From assembly GCA_964006375.1 (NCBI GenBank), contig OZ023269.1, positions 62,111,968-62,175,967 on the forward strand: DNA of 64,000 bases. The letters are read 5' to 3'. This document shows positions 1-10,368 of this stretch, piece after piece. Under the pieces are notes generated by a model. That model was given only the letters and a program-made list of their open reading frames with translations. It ran no database searches and had not been told where the DNA came from. The translations under genes were made by a program, and so were the position numbers. This DNA is from Tillus elongatus (taxonomy: Eukaryota; Arthropoda; Insecta; Coleoptera; Cleridae). Within the stretch, counting starts at the first letter, position 1. The number at the start of each line of letters is the position of its first letter.

Positions 1-340
1 GTTTCGTGTCAAACGTAGGAAAACTAAGTATTATCCCTCAAGTCACTAAAATTTATCCCTAAAAGCAGTAAAATTTAATCTTGGAATGCCTGTGCCATTG
101 AGAACAAATTCAACGAACTTAAAATCTTAACCGAAAACATTCAACCATATATAATCTGCATACAGGACACATACCTAACACGAAGAACACCAAAACTCCG
201 ATACTACGATCACGATAAACTCCGTAACACCCCATATGTATTGTAAACAGCATCTTTCGGTAGCAAAAATTAACTCCATCACAAACGCCTTGTTCGAAAC
301 ACGCACCATACAAAAACATAACACAGCAGATAACAATTAT
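1..340 (+). mobile_element. Jockey-like LINE fragment, start of ORF2 endonuclease
   Basis: From about base 80 the translation resembles the start of an APE-type endonuclease of a Jockey-like LINE; the stretch YIICIQDTYLTRRTPKLRYY is typical, with the catalytic-region glutamate of the usual Q-E-T motif read as Asp. Stops interrupt it after about 60 residues. It joins a different LINE near 340, where similarity to the other Jockey copies (31.7 kb, 16.7 kb) ends. It is cut on the left by the window edge. The mirrored copy on the other strand extends further upstream into ORF1. Confidence 0.7.
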
Positions 341-344
341 CAAA

Positions 345-2000
345 ACATGAATGCTATAAGATATCAGTTACCGCCCCCCTTGGTCGCTCAGACCACGGCC
401 TGGTCACAGCTTCCTGCGCAATGCAACCCGAGGTCACACAGTCATCACACCCACGTATCGTTTGGCACTACAACTCCGCAAACTGGGACGAAATGCGGGA
501 TTACTTTTCCTTATTTCCATGGGCGTCTGTCTGCTTCTCTCATCCTCACCCCTCTGATATCTCACAAAACGTCACTGAAATTATCCAAGCTGGCATGGAA
601 TTATTTATCCCACGTACACAGAAAACCTCTTCAGCCACTCAAAAGCCCTGGTTCTCCAAATCTTGTGACAAGGCCAGACTTGAAAATGTCAAAGCTCACA
701 AAACGCTTCTACACAATCCCAGTCAAGAAAATCGTCAAGCATTTAACGACGCAAGAAACCGTTATGTCCGCATTCTTTCTGAGGCAAAAAACTCGTTTAA
801 TAACCACATCAAAAACAAAGTCCTCTTAAGCTCCAACGGCGGCAAACTCTTCTGGACTCTTGCTAAATCTATCGGGAATAATTTCTGCAAAAGCACGTTC
901 CCACCTCTTGTCTCAGGGGATGAAATTGTTTCTACCGCCCTGGGCAAGGCTGAACTTTTTGCTTCGTTGTTCGCCGGCAATTCTACTCTCAACCCACCTC
1001 CAAATGTTCAACCAACAGTCCCCAATGTCGCGCATAAAATGACGGATATCATTTTCGAAACTAAAAAGGTACGAAAGATGCTCTCTTCTCTTAATACCAG
1101 GAAAGCCTCTGGCCTTGACGAGATCCCAGCAATTGTTCTCTAAAAATGCGCACCAGAGTTTGCTCCTGTCCTGACTCGTCTGTTTCAGATATCTTATAAT
1201 AAAGGCATATTCCCTAGTAACTGGAAAACTGCTCGAGTACAACCCATCCCCAAGAAAGGATCCAAAGCGCTTCCTAGCAACTACAGGCCTATTTCTCTCC
1301 TTTCAGTCGTCTCTAAAGTGATGGAAAAGTATATAAACACCGAATTACTAAAATTTCTTGAAAAACACAGTCTAATCCACGACAGGCAGTGTGGATTCCG
1401 TCAGCGCAGATCGACTGCCGACCTCCTTTCCTTTGTCACCCATTCTTGGAACAAGTCTATGGAACAACACGGTGAATCCCAGATTGTTGCTCTAGACATA
1501 TCCAAAGCATTCGACCAGGACTGGCACGCAGCGCTGCTTAATAAACTTCCAGCCTATGGCCTACCACCAAAACTTTGTAACTGGACAGCAAATTTCCTCT
1601 CCAACAGCACCATATCTGTTGTTGTGGATGGCCATTCCTCTAAACTGTATCCAATTAATGCAGGAGTTCCTCAAGGTTCAGCTTTAGCCCCTACTTTGTT
1701 TCTTCTCCACATCAGTGACCTCCTATCTAGCACATCCAACACAGTTCACAGCTACGCGGACGACAGCACCCTCCATTCAAATATACAATATTCTAAGCCT
1801 GTCTCTTTAGCCCAAATTAGATGAGGATCGCAGGCTCATGGAGGGTTCTGTCTCCATGGATCTCCAAAAAATATTAGACTGGGGAAGTAGAAATCTTGTA
1901 CAATTCAACCCCACCAAAACTAAGTCGTGCTTTCTTTCTCACAATAGATACACCAGCCCTAGACCCATCACAATGAACAACCAAGTTATTCCAAGTAATG
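345..2000 (+). pseudogene. Non-LTR retrotransposon ORF2 (endonuclease C-terminus and reverse transcriptase), truncated
   Basis: The reading begins in the C-terminal endonuclease, where APLGRSDHGLV carries the conserved SDH-type motif. A linker follows, then the RT: region 1 (KASGLDEIP), RRSTADLLSFVTHSW, the catalytic-aspartate motif ALDISKAFDQDWHAALL, GVPQGSALAPTLF and the active-site box SYADDST. A stop at 1141-1143 replaces a lysine codon seen in the copy at 43.5 kb, and a one-base insertion near 1815 shifts the frame. The element stops at 2000, where the palindrome loop begins, so the thumb and C-terminus are missing. No RNase H domain is seen in the family. The clade (CR1/Jockey group) was not resolved. 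Confidence 0.85.
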
Positions 2001-2278
2001 GGTGGGGGTAGGGTCACCGATGAGACGTATAGCTCTCTTTTGAATGGAGTCCAGGATAGCGAGTGTAGAAGCGGCAGCGGCACCTAAGATGTGGGAGCAG
2101 TATTCGAGGTTTGGCCTTATTTGTGAAGCATATAAGGTATAGAGATTAGCTGGTGAAAAGTATTTGCGAGCCCGCAAGAGGAAACCTAATTTCTTAGCAG
2201 CTGCTTCTGCAATTGATGTGCCATGTTGGTGCCAATTAAGATTTCGATCCACAGAAATGCCAACAAGAGAAAAGGACT
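2001..2278 (-). other. Unique loop of palindrome P1
   Basis: This 278-bp spacer separates the two P1 arms. On the minus strand it is the uninterrupted continuation of the LINE RT thumb region (KKLGFLLRARKYFSPANLY and following). On the plus strand it has no LINE continuity with the left arm. The right (minus-strand) copy is therefore the original one, and the left arm is the inverted duplicate. Confidence 0.85.
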
Positions 2279-3935
2279 CATTACTTGGAATAACTTGGTT
2301 GTTCATTGTGATGGGTCTAGGGCTGGTGTATCTCTTGTGAGAAAGAAAGCACGACTTAGTTTTGGTGGGGTTGAATTGTACAAGATTTCTACTTCCCCAG
2401 TCTAATATTTTTTGGAGATCCATGGAGACAGAACCCTCCATGAGCCTGCGATCCTCATCTAATTTGGGCTAAAGAGACAGGCTTAGAATATTGTATATTT
2501 GAATGGAGGGTGCTGTCGTCCGCGTAGCTGTGAACTGTGTTGGATGTGCTAGATAGGAGGTCACTGATGTGGAGAAGAAACAAAGTAGGGGCTAAAGCTG
2601 AACCTTGAGGAACTCCTGCATTAATTGGATACAGTTTAGAGGAATGGCCATCCACAACAACAGATATGGTGCTGTTGGAGAGGAAATTTGCTGTCCAGTT
2701 ACAAAGTTTTGGTGGTAGGCCATAGGCTGGAAGTTTATTAAGCAGCGCTGCGTGCCAGTCCTGGTCGAATGCTTTGGATATGTCTAGAGCAACAATCTGG
2801 GATTCACCGTGTTGTTCCATAGACTTGTTCCAAGAATGGGTGACAAAGGAAAGGAGGTCGGCAGTCGATCTGCGCTGACGGAATCCACACTGCCTGTCGT
2901 GGATTAGACTGTGTTTTTCAAGAAATTTTAGTAATTCGGTGTTTATATACTTTTCCATCACTTTAGAGACGACTGAAAGGAGAGAAATAGGCCTGTAGTT
3001 GCTAGGAAGCGCTTTGGATCCTTTCTTGGGGATGGGTTGTACTCGAGCAGTTTTCCAGTTACTAGGGAATATGCCTTTATTATAAGATATCTGAAACAGA
3101 CGAGTCAGGACAGGAGCAAACTCTGGTGCGCATTTTTAGAGAACAATTGCTGGGATCTCGTCAAGGCCAGAGGCTTTCCTGGTATTAAGAGAAGAGAGCA
3201 TCTTTCGTACCTTTTTAGTTTCGAAAATGATATCCGTCATTTTATGCGCGACATTGGGGACTGTTGGTTGAACATTTGGAGGTGGGTTGAGAGTAGAATT
3301 GCCGGCGAACAACGAAGCAAAAAGTTCAGCCTTGCCCAGGGCGGTAGAAACAATTTCATCCCCTGAGACAAGAGGTGGGAACGTGCTTTTGCAGAAATTA
3401 TTCCCGATAGATTTAGCAAGAGTCCAGAAGAGTTTGCCGCCGTTGGAGCTTAAGAGGACTTTGTTTTTGATGTGGTTATTAAACGAGTTTTTTGCCTCAG
3501 AAAGAATGCGGACATAACGGTTTCTTGCGTCGTTAAATGCTTGACGATTTTCTTGACTGGGATTGTGTAGAAGCGTTTTGTGAGCTTTGACATTTTCAAG
3601 TCTGGCCTTGTCACAAGATTTGGAGAACCAGGGCTTTTGAGTGGCTGAAGAGGTTTTCTGTGTACGTGGGATAAATAATTCCATGCCAGCTTGGATAATT
3701 TCAGTGACGTTTTGTGAGATATCAGAGGGGTGAGGATGAGAGAAGCAGACAGACGCCCATGGAAATAAGGAAAAGTAATCCCGCATTTCGTCCCAGTTTG
3801 CGGAGTTGTAGTGCCAAACGATACGTGGGTGTGATGACTGTGTGACCTCGGGTTGCATTGCGCAGGAAGCTGTGACCAGGCCGTGGTCTGAGCGACCAAG
3901 GGGGGCGGTAACTGATATCTTATAGCATTCATGTT
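2001..3935 (-). pseudogene. Non-LTR retrotransposon ORF2, parental copy of P1
   Basis: Same element as at 345-2000, read on the minus strand and longer by the 278-bp loop. Endonuclease C-terminus, linker and RT lie between 3858 and 2455 with the same stop and frameshift as the left arm. An ORF from 2441 to 1986 follows (MEGSVSMDLQKILDWGSRNL onward) and covers the RT thumb and the segment where LINEs of this group read RLIGDP. LINE similarity ends at about 2001 and the sequence folds back on itself. The complete 3' end of the same family is seen at 44.9-45.06 kb. Confidence 0.85.
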
Positions 3936-4278
3936 TTGATAATTGTTATCTGCTGTGTTATGTTTTTGTATGGTGCGTGTTTCGAACAAGGCGTTTGTGA
4001 TGGAGTTAATTTTTGCTACCGAAAGATGCTGTTTACAATACATATGGGGTGTTACGGAGTTTATCGTGATCGTAGTATCGGAGTTTTGGTGTTCTTCGTG
4101 TTAGGTATGTGTCCTGTATGCAGATTATATATGGTTGAATGTTTTCGGTTAAGATTTTAAGTTCGTTGAATTTGTTCTCAATGGCACAGGCATTCCAAGA
4201 TTAAATTTTACTGCTTTTAGGGATAAATTTTAGTGACTTGAGGGATAATACTTAGTTTTCCTACGTTTGACACGAAAC
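2279..4278 (-). repeat. Right arm of palindrome P1
   Basis: Reverse complement of 1-2000. The outer end is sharp: the repeat ends with cacgaaac at 4278, which is also the window edge on the other side. The Jockey-like sequence carries on beyond it to about 4860, so this arm sits in the parental context. Confidence 0.95.
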
Positions 4279-4860
4279 ATAGTGAGGATTTGGCTCAGGT
4301 GGCATATGTTACTGAGGATTTTTGGTTCGTTGGGTAATGTGCCAAATTTCCACATGTGGGATGTTGGAGCATTTGTCTTAAGTCTTAGGAAGTATCAGAT
4401 TATGTGTGAGTTGTGTGTTTGACTTGGGAAATATGTGAGATGGTTTTGTGTGTTATATTGATTTGTTTTCACCAACTGATCCATATACTTGGTGTATACT
4501 GCGCACTTGCGGTAGTTATCTGCATGAAGAACCAGGCAGTTACATCACTGGATTTCCATATCACGTTCTTGCAGTCCATGTGGTTCTTAATGCATTTGCG
4601 CATCTTGATTTTGGTTTGCATTGACTTGGTCCATGGCCAAAATTTTTGACAATTACGTGACTTGTTGTTTCTTCATTAGGGGTTCCCATTTTATTCTAAT
4701 GCTTTGAAGGTCTTTTACCTTTCTTAATTCGTTGAGGTTTTGGGTTCCTCTGGCGGTCACTAAAAACGATGACGCGGTTGCCTTTTTGCCTTTGAGTGTT
4801 ATGCATAATTCTATAAGCGGCTTGGCCTTAAGCATGCCTCAACTACGACTGCTTGGGGTC
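3940..4860 (-). pseudogene. Jockey-like LINE: ORF1 (gag) C-terminus and ORF2 endonuclease start
   Basis: Read on the minus strand, 4835-4653 encodes a PRE_C2HC-like gag segment ending in KWEPLMKKQQVT. The zinc-knuckle region follows in other frames (4640-4480), then the ORF1-ORF2 gap and the endonuclease start in the palindrome arm. Better copies lie at 15.75-17.43 kb and 57.3-59.0 kb. In Jockey-type LINEs, ORF1 is an RNA-binding protein of the retrotransposition particle. Several stops and frame changes mark it as dead. Confidence 0.7.
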
Positions 4861-4895
4861 GGGTGCCGCTTCTGCCCTTCTAGACTCTTGTTAAA

Positions 4896-5039
4896 TCTGC
4901 CGACCTCCTTTCATTTGTCACCCATTCTTGGAACAAGTCTATGGAACAACACGGTGAATCCCAGATTGTTGCTCTAGACATATCCAAAGCATTCGACCAG
5001 GTCTGGCACGCAGCGCTGCTTAATAAACTTCCGGCCTAT
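4896..5039 (+). mobile_element. 144-bp internal RT fragment of the P1 LINE
   Basis: The translation SADLLSFVTHSWNKSMEQHG continues to the FDQVWHAALLNKLPAY region and nearly matches the P1 LINE RT, but keeps QVW where both palindrome arms read QDW. It has neither end of the element and sits between Jockey-like pieces. Confidence 0.85.
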
Positions 5040-5040
5040 C

Positions 5041-5292
5041 AAATAATTAATACAGCAACTTTGCTTACTTAGATAACACACCTTCAACACTAGAGGTCTG
5101 CATCTCAAATAATGTAAATATAAGAGACGTAAATGCTCAATGAACTAGACTCAGATAAAGTCACCATCCTTGTAGAAATCAACACAAAAAATCACACACC
5201 CCCACCCCACTTACAAAAAACACAATTTAAAATCAACTGGAAACAATATTTAAAAAATCATAATAAACAAGACATTGATGACAATACCCGCA
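5041..5292 (+). mobile_element. Jockey-like LINE fragment, endonuclease C-terminus
   Basis: The translation includes PSTLEVCISNNVNIRDV, matching the equivalent segments at 32.1 kb and 17.17 kb. It opens directly after the RT fragment and passes into an R1-like 3' end near 5293. Stops are present. Confidence 0.65.
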
Positions 5293-5740
5293 AAAAAGAA
5301 GGCAAAAACCGAAACATTGCTGAAGTTGCAGCGAGAATGGGAAGAGGAAATGTCAACATCCCAGTGGACAAAGAGGCTCATTCCACATATACAGACATGG
5401 ATATCGAGACAGCATGGGGAGGTGGGTTACTATTTTACCCAACATCTGTCAGGTCTTGGACGTTTCAGGTCTACCTGAGTAAAACGAAAATAGTCGACAA
5501 ATAAGAATGTACGTATTGCGGTGATATAACTACGCCAGAACATACAGTTTTCGAGTGCGTAAGATGTATGCAAATAAGAGAAAATGTATAAAAGATTGGC
5601 AGAAATGTAACAGCAGATAATGTGGTGGAGCATGTGCTGGGAAGTAAAGGATTGTGGAATACTGTGGGGCTAGGGGTCGTAGAAATAACGAAGTCAAAGA
5701 AGGATGAAGACAGGATATAAAAGTTTTTAAAACAACAAGA
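5293..5740 (+). pseudogene. R1/I-type LINE ORF2 C-terminus with zinc knuckle
   Basis: The translation contains LQREWEEEMSTSQWTKRLIP, a GEVGYYFTQHLSGLGRFRST segment and, in a shifted frame, CTYCGDITTPEHTVFECVRC. This is the layout of the extreme C-terminus of R1-like ORF2 proteins, after the RNase H domain: the W-T-K-R-L-I-P stretch, the YxxTQxLSGxGxFR stretch and a final CCHC knuckle. At least one frameshift and several stops are present. The 3' end is not sharp, and no poly-A tail or target duplication was identified. Confidence 0.75.
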
Positions 5741-5824
5741 GTTAGGGACGTGGTGAACCAATGCCAGCGAGTGTTTTCCGCCACCTCTCTAGTTTTCAAG
5801 GGGGTGTTTTGTGAGTAGTCTCGA

Positions 5825-5985
5825 CCTGGAGGGAAGGAGGTCTGGTGTCTAGCAACGTTAACAAGGGTAGGGTGGATACTGGATGCATAAATGTCAAGAG
5901 AGAAAAACAAGCGTGAAGTCTACGGTTGGTTACCTGTAATAGACAACCTGAGTAACGTCTGTGCGAAATTAATTAAAAGTTGAAA
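5825..5985 (-). repeat. Dispersed ~150-bp repeat R150, copy 1
   Basis: Its reverse complement matches 27,310-27,460 closely; the shared core reads cgcacagacgttactc and then gtctattacaggtaaccaac. A shorter part is also found at 25,945-26,055. It lies beside the 3' flank of the integrase relic. A role as a Polinton end is possible but unproven. Confidence 0.7.
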
Positions 5986-6289
5986 TGATTGGGTTATTTT
6001 TGTCACATGAAACAAATAACAAAATTTAAATTGATGTCAGAACTGTCAAAAAAATTTCGTAAAAAAAACATATGCCATTTTGAAACATCATTAGAAAACT
6101 AGTATGCAACGTTTCAGAAATCTACTAGCATTTGAAAATTGTTTCAGACTGCGTTCACCCAATTAAACAGTTTACGTTTGAGTTAGCTAACAGTTTAATA
6201 AATTATGTGTTCAGGTGAATGGTGTGTTTATTTACCTATCACTAATGTCAAGAGTAAAATAAACTTTAACTTCATTAAAAATGTTTATA
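5986..6289. other. Noncoding Polinton flank downstream of integrase
   Basis: No coding potential was recognised. The part from about 6110 to 6290 is shared, in reverse complement, with 51,420-51,545, directly after the other integrase copy. It is therefore the conserved 3' flank of the integrase gene. Confidence 0.6.
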
Positions 6290-6984
6290 TCGATTAAATC
6301 CTAAGTATGCTGATACTGATCCTGAGTTTTAGTCATTTGCACTTCAGTTTCACTTTTAAAGATGATTCTCTCATAAGTTTGGTATTCGTCAACAATTTCT
6401 GCGGAATTTTCGTCATTACTGATATATTCCAGATGCCTCACTGACTCAAAAATTAATGTAACGTATGTTGTTATTTATTAAGTCACCAGCTGTTTGATGA
6501 ACAGTAGAGTTGTAAGCAGCAGTGACGTCAGGTAGTGTATTAAGCCACTTGTAGGAACAAACCAAGTTGAAATTTTTATATATATTCTCTTTCAAAATAC
6601 GTATGACTCTATCCACCATAAGTGGAATAAGTGAAATATAATTACTCACTATCAGTGATTAATGTTGTATTTTTCATTAATGCGTTAAATTTACAGTACT
6701 AACCCAAGATAAGATAGGATTTTAGACGGTGCTGTACTATTGGCTTAAATATCAGCCATAGCTTTAGTCACCTCTTCATCATTTTTAGATTTAAGAGGGC
6801 GTGTCCACACATACTTTCAAAAACAATTGATAACCACTAAATTGTACTTGTAAGCAGAGGTTTCTTTGTAGTCGTCTGTAATTCAGCTAAATCAATCTAC
6901 CACAAATCGTTTAAACCCTTGATTATTGTACCTCTACGTTTAAAGCCTATTCTTGCAGGTTTATATAATTCATCAATAATTTTT

Positions 6985-7790
<806 letters not shown>

Positions 7791-8106
7791 GTTACAAGAA
7801 AAAAAAGTATATTAATATTTGTGCCAGATCATTTCTATGAAAATTCACTACCATAACGCACTTGCTGCGTCCAGGCTTTTTAGTATCAGATGGTTCATAT
7901 GCTATATCCAGCTGATTCAGTATCTCACTTAGATCTTTATTCTTTGGTATATCAATATCATCCAGCACATGGGAAGTTATATCATTAGTTAAATTTTTCA
8001 ATTTGTCTTCAAACTCACTTTTAAGAACAGCTAGCTCTGTTAGCTCAGTACAATAACACGGGAAAAACTGGGTTAAATACGAAAAAACATATAATAAGCA
8101 AAACAA

Positions 8107-8380
8107 AACCTAAAGTAGAAACATCTAATTTTAATAATAAACAAAATTTTGCAATAAATAAACAGAGTAGTATGGAAACAAACCCCATAAAAATTAAAAA
8201 TTCCAACACAACTAATAATTCTGAAGCAAAAATTGCCAATTTGAGAGAATTTAAAACAGCATCAGAGATAGAGACCAAATCATGTTTTCTCATGAAACTA
8301 AAAAGCGACATCAAATATGAGAAAGGAAATTAAAGATTATATTAGGACTTGTGAATATTGCAACAGAGAAGGCACCCAAA
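8107..8380 (+). pseudogene. Retroelement integrase zinc-binding-like fragment
   Basis: An ATG at 8173 opens METNPIKIKNSNTTNNSEAK, and further on the sequence reads MRKEIKDYIRTCEYCN, which resembles the end of an HHCC integrase zinc-binding domain of LTR retroelements. The better copy at 50,085-50,345 (minus) also carries a histidine-rich stretch before it. Here the segment between the two parts is deleted. It is transcribed divergently from the adjacent Polinton integrase in both copies. Assignment rests on one motif. Confidence 0.45.
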
Positions 8381-8384
8381 GAAT

Positions 8385-8800
8385 TAGTAAATTATAATAG
8401 TTCTCAATCTGCACATTATATGTTTAAGACTCTGAAAACGCTAGGTTATTAAATGCAGATATAGTTAAATATATCAAGTTGTTACAAAGAACACAGAAGT
8501 GTTTGGACTATGATTGCGGTAACGTTACTTTAGAAGAGTTACCCAACATAATAGAAAAACATATTATCGAAGAGCGGATAGATAGTTTTCGCGAAAGGTG
8601 TTATCATGAAAAGGTATATTAAAGAGGTGTTTTTAAAATGTAGCGGAGACCGTATCAATTTGAAAAACGATGAGGGTTGCCGAAACTTGTCTACATTCAA
8701 TATGTATGTATCACGCTGCTAAATTTAATAAAAGAAATTTTATTAGTGGTATTAAAAATTGTATGATATTATTTGCTTAAATTGCAAACTTGTTACATAA
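8385..8800 (+). pseudogene. ORF-X, recurring Polinton-associated ORF (unassigned)
   Basis: I do not recognise this protein. It reads QSAHYMFKTLKTLG, then a stop, then DYDCGNVTLEELPNIIEKHI, and ends near LNCKLVT with cysteines in the last part. Copies occur at 19.08-19.56 kb (minus), 35.5-35.86 kb and 55.2-55.65 kb, each time back to back with ORF-Y. The recurrence says it is an element gene, not chance sequence. A small zinc-binding protein is possible. Confidence 0.55.
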
Positions 8801-8877
8801 ATAAATAAAAACATTGTAAAAGTAAAATGTATTTATTAGTTTTATTTAAAAAAACATTTATTAATGTTCATCTCCAG

Positions 8878-9400
8878 TCACAAAAGTCGTTCCAAAATCA
8901 ATCCACTCACGCCTTCTGCAAATTCCAATTCCGCAACTCTAAATTTCCTCGATGAATTCCTGATAGATATTTTACTTTTACAGATATATTTGAGATATTT
9001 ATTTTCCAATGAATTGTTACACTTAACACAAAAGTATATTAACATCTTTGTTATTATTATACAGTTAGACATATGAGAGAACCAGTTGATATAAATATCA
9101 AAATGTACTTTGATGTCCACAGATGGAAATCAGTTAGTATGAGCCTTCATCAATCAGAAAGATAAGTTTATAACAAACCATATCAGTCTTGATTTTCGTA
9201 ATGTTTCAACTAGGTGATCGTTGTGTAGAGGTGTTGTTGGTAAGCCAGACCATTTCATGCAGTCGTCGCTATCAAAATAGGTTCTCACTTCTCTCACATT
9301 TGGTGGTCGATGTTCTCTAAAATCAGGACCGTAGTTTTCATTCATATGACACATCATGTTGATACAATCACAATCAACTTTCATGTTTACACCAACCATC
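8878..9400 (-). pseudogene. ORF-Y, recurring Polinton-associated ORF (unassigned)
   Basis: Read on the minus strand from 9399, it contains RPPNVREVRTYFDSDDCMKW and ends in KFRVAELEFAEGVSGLILER followed by two leucines and a stop. Parallel copies at 17.95-19.0, 35.9-36.2 and 55.7-56.64 kb keep both segments; the copy near 18.1 kb also reads DIVRYKLMFLFDNGPTVRHL between them. I do not recognise the family. ORF-X and ORF-Y converge and their 3' ends are about 80-100 bp apart. Confidence 0.55.
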
Positions 9401-9590
9401 TTTTACGTTTAGACTTTGACCGAGCTTACTAATGTTACATTGGCTGTTAAGTAGATTTTATTGTTCCACTTCTTCCTCTTTCCACCAACCGCTCTCATTG
9501 GTTGTATTTTTCTGCTCGGTTGCTGTGGCAACTTTCAAAATCTATTATAATCATTTTAAGACTTCATAAATATATATCTCCATTGGTTCA

Positions 9591-9945
9591 TCAATTTCTG
9601 TAGTGATATTTTGCTGCTTCTGGTAAATATTTAAACAATGGCTTAGTAAAAGAGAAGTCTGAGGCGTACGGAGTGTAAGATAAAGCAAGGAACGGGGTGG
9701 AGCAGTACGGCCAAGTATACAGCACACAATTCAACGATATATTTATTGCAAAGTCTTCACCTTCAGATTGGCGTTCATCTATATAAGCGTGCTCTTTTAT
9801 TTCCAACAGCAACTGTCTTAAGTCAGACTCGCTCACATCGCTAGTTCTTGTTTGATGAGTTTGTTTGCGTCTCGTTTGTCGGTGGGGTTTCTGATGCGTA
9901 GCTAGTATACGCATAGAATATTTTTCAAGTATCATTTCTTTGATA
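9591..9945 (-). pseudogene. ORF-Z, recurring unassigned ORF
   Basis: An open frame of about 110 residues from MILEKYSMRILATHQKPHRQ to a stop after LPEAAKYHYRN. It is rich in basic residues near the start. The C-terminal third recurs at 36,370-36,544 (minus), and the sequence just upstream (9930-10,035) recurs at 26,301-26,405. No known domain was recognised. It lies between ORF-Y and the protease gene, so it is probably another gene of the same element. Confidence 0.45.
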
Positions 9946-10039
9946 CTGGACGGAAATGGGGGCATATTCCTTGGGGCGGGGTTCGTCCTTGATTCATTTC
10001 CAACAGAACATTTGATTTTGGCATGAAGATTAACCACCC

Positions 10040-10110
10040 TCTAGGTCGGGGATACCGCGCATAACAATGAATTAAATGAATTATAGAGAAATGAAGGAGG
10101 TAAGTGTTAT
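10040..10110 (+). pseudogene. DUF8207-like protein, C-terminal scrap
   Basis: A short stretch with stops, parallel to 26,425-26,520 and to 35,060-35,110, where the frame reads VGNNTHNNV after ASQ. It is close upstream of the protease fragment, consistent with the gene order in Polinton-like elements. Confidence 0.4.
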
Positions 10111-10177
10111 ATAAAGAAGCAGATTTGTGTTTTAAATCACTTTCAACATTCCTATCGAAAACTAAACTATTGAGTTG

Positions 10178-10368
10178 CAGTTATAAAACGCGGTGATACA
10201 GCTGTGTACTTTGACTCATATGGAAACTTGAAGCCACCAATTGAACTGTTGTGTTATCTTAAAAACCCTACTATATTGTATAATCATGATGTATACCAAA
10301 AGTATAATACTTATAATTGTGGTCACTTATGTTTAAAATGTTTAAATAAAAGACTTACACACTAGTGT
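10178..10368 (+). pseudogene. Adenain-like cysteine protease, C-terminal half
   Basis: Continuous frame: GDTAVYFDSYGNLKPP, then the nucleophile region YNTYNCGHLCLKCLNKRL, in which the cysteine of CGHLCL matches the catalytic cysteine of adenovirus-type (Ulp1-fold) proteases of Polintons. In the family this enzyme matures capsid proteins. The histidine-containing N-terminal half is missing here; it is present in the copy at 28.5-29.3 kb. The 3' end is split by an R1-like LINE inserted at 10,368/10,369. Confidence 0.75.
10356..10368. repeat. Target-site duplication, left copy
   Basis: The 13-mer tacacactagtgt is repeated at 11,812-11,824, bracketing the R1-like LINE. The paralogous empty site (reverse strand, about 28,459-28,473) has one copy with a single mismatch. 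Confidence 0.85.

Larger units (their letters stand above)
1..2000 (+). repeat. Left arm of palindrome P1
   Basis: This arm is the reverse complement of 2279-4278: base i pairs with base 4279-i. I saw no mismatch in the stretches compared, and the translated ORFs in the two arms are identical residue for residue, including shared defects such as a stop at 1141-1143. The arm starts at the first base of the window, so the palindrome may continue to the left. It carries a Jockey-like LINE piece joined to a second LINE. Confidence 0.95.

Noticed and set aside
236..829. 197-codon ORF overlapping the P1 LINE (and its mirror at 3450-4043)
   Set aside because: The LINE endonuclease/RT reads in another frame across the same bases; this frame has no family features.
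913..1242. Antisense ORFs of 76-109 codons inside the LINE
   Set aside because: Shadows of the RT coding strand.
3936..4160. Hydrophobic ORF (and relatives at 16.7, 20.1, 31.7, 51.9, 57.9 kb) looking like a membrane protein
   Set aside because: It is the antisense of the Jockey-like endonuclease start. The recurrence is explained by LINE copies.
4413..4649. Hydrophobic ORFs antisense to gag (also 16.27-16.65, 20.43-20.81, 52.36, 58.33 kb)
   Set aside because: Antisense of the zinc-knuckle region of Jockey-like ORF1.
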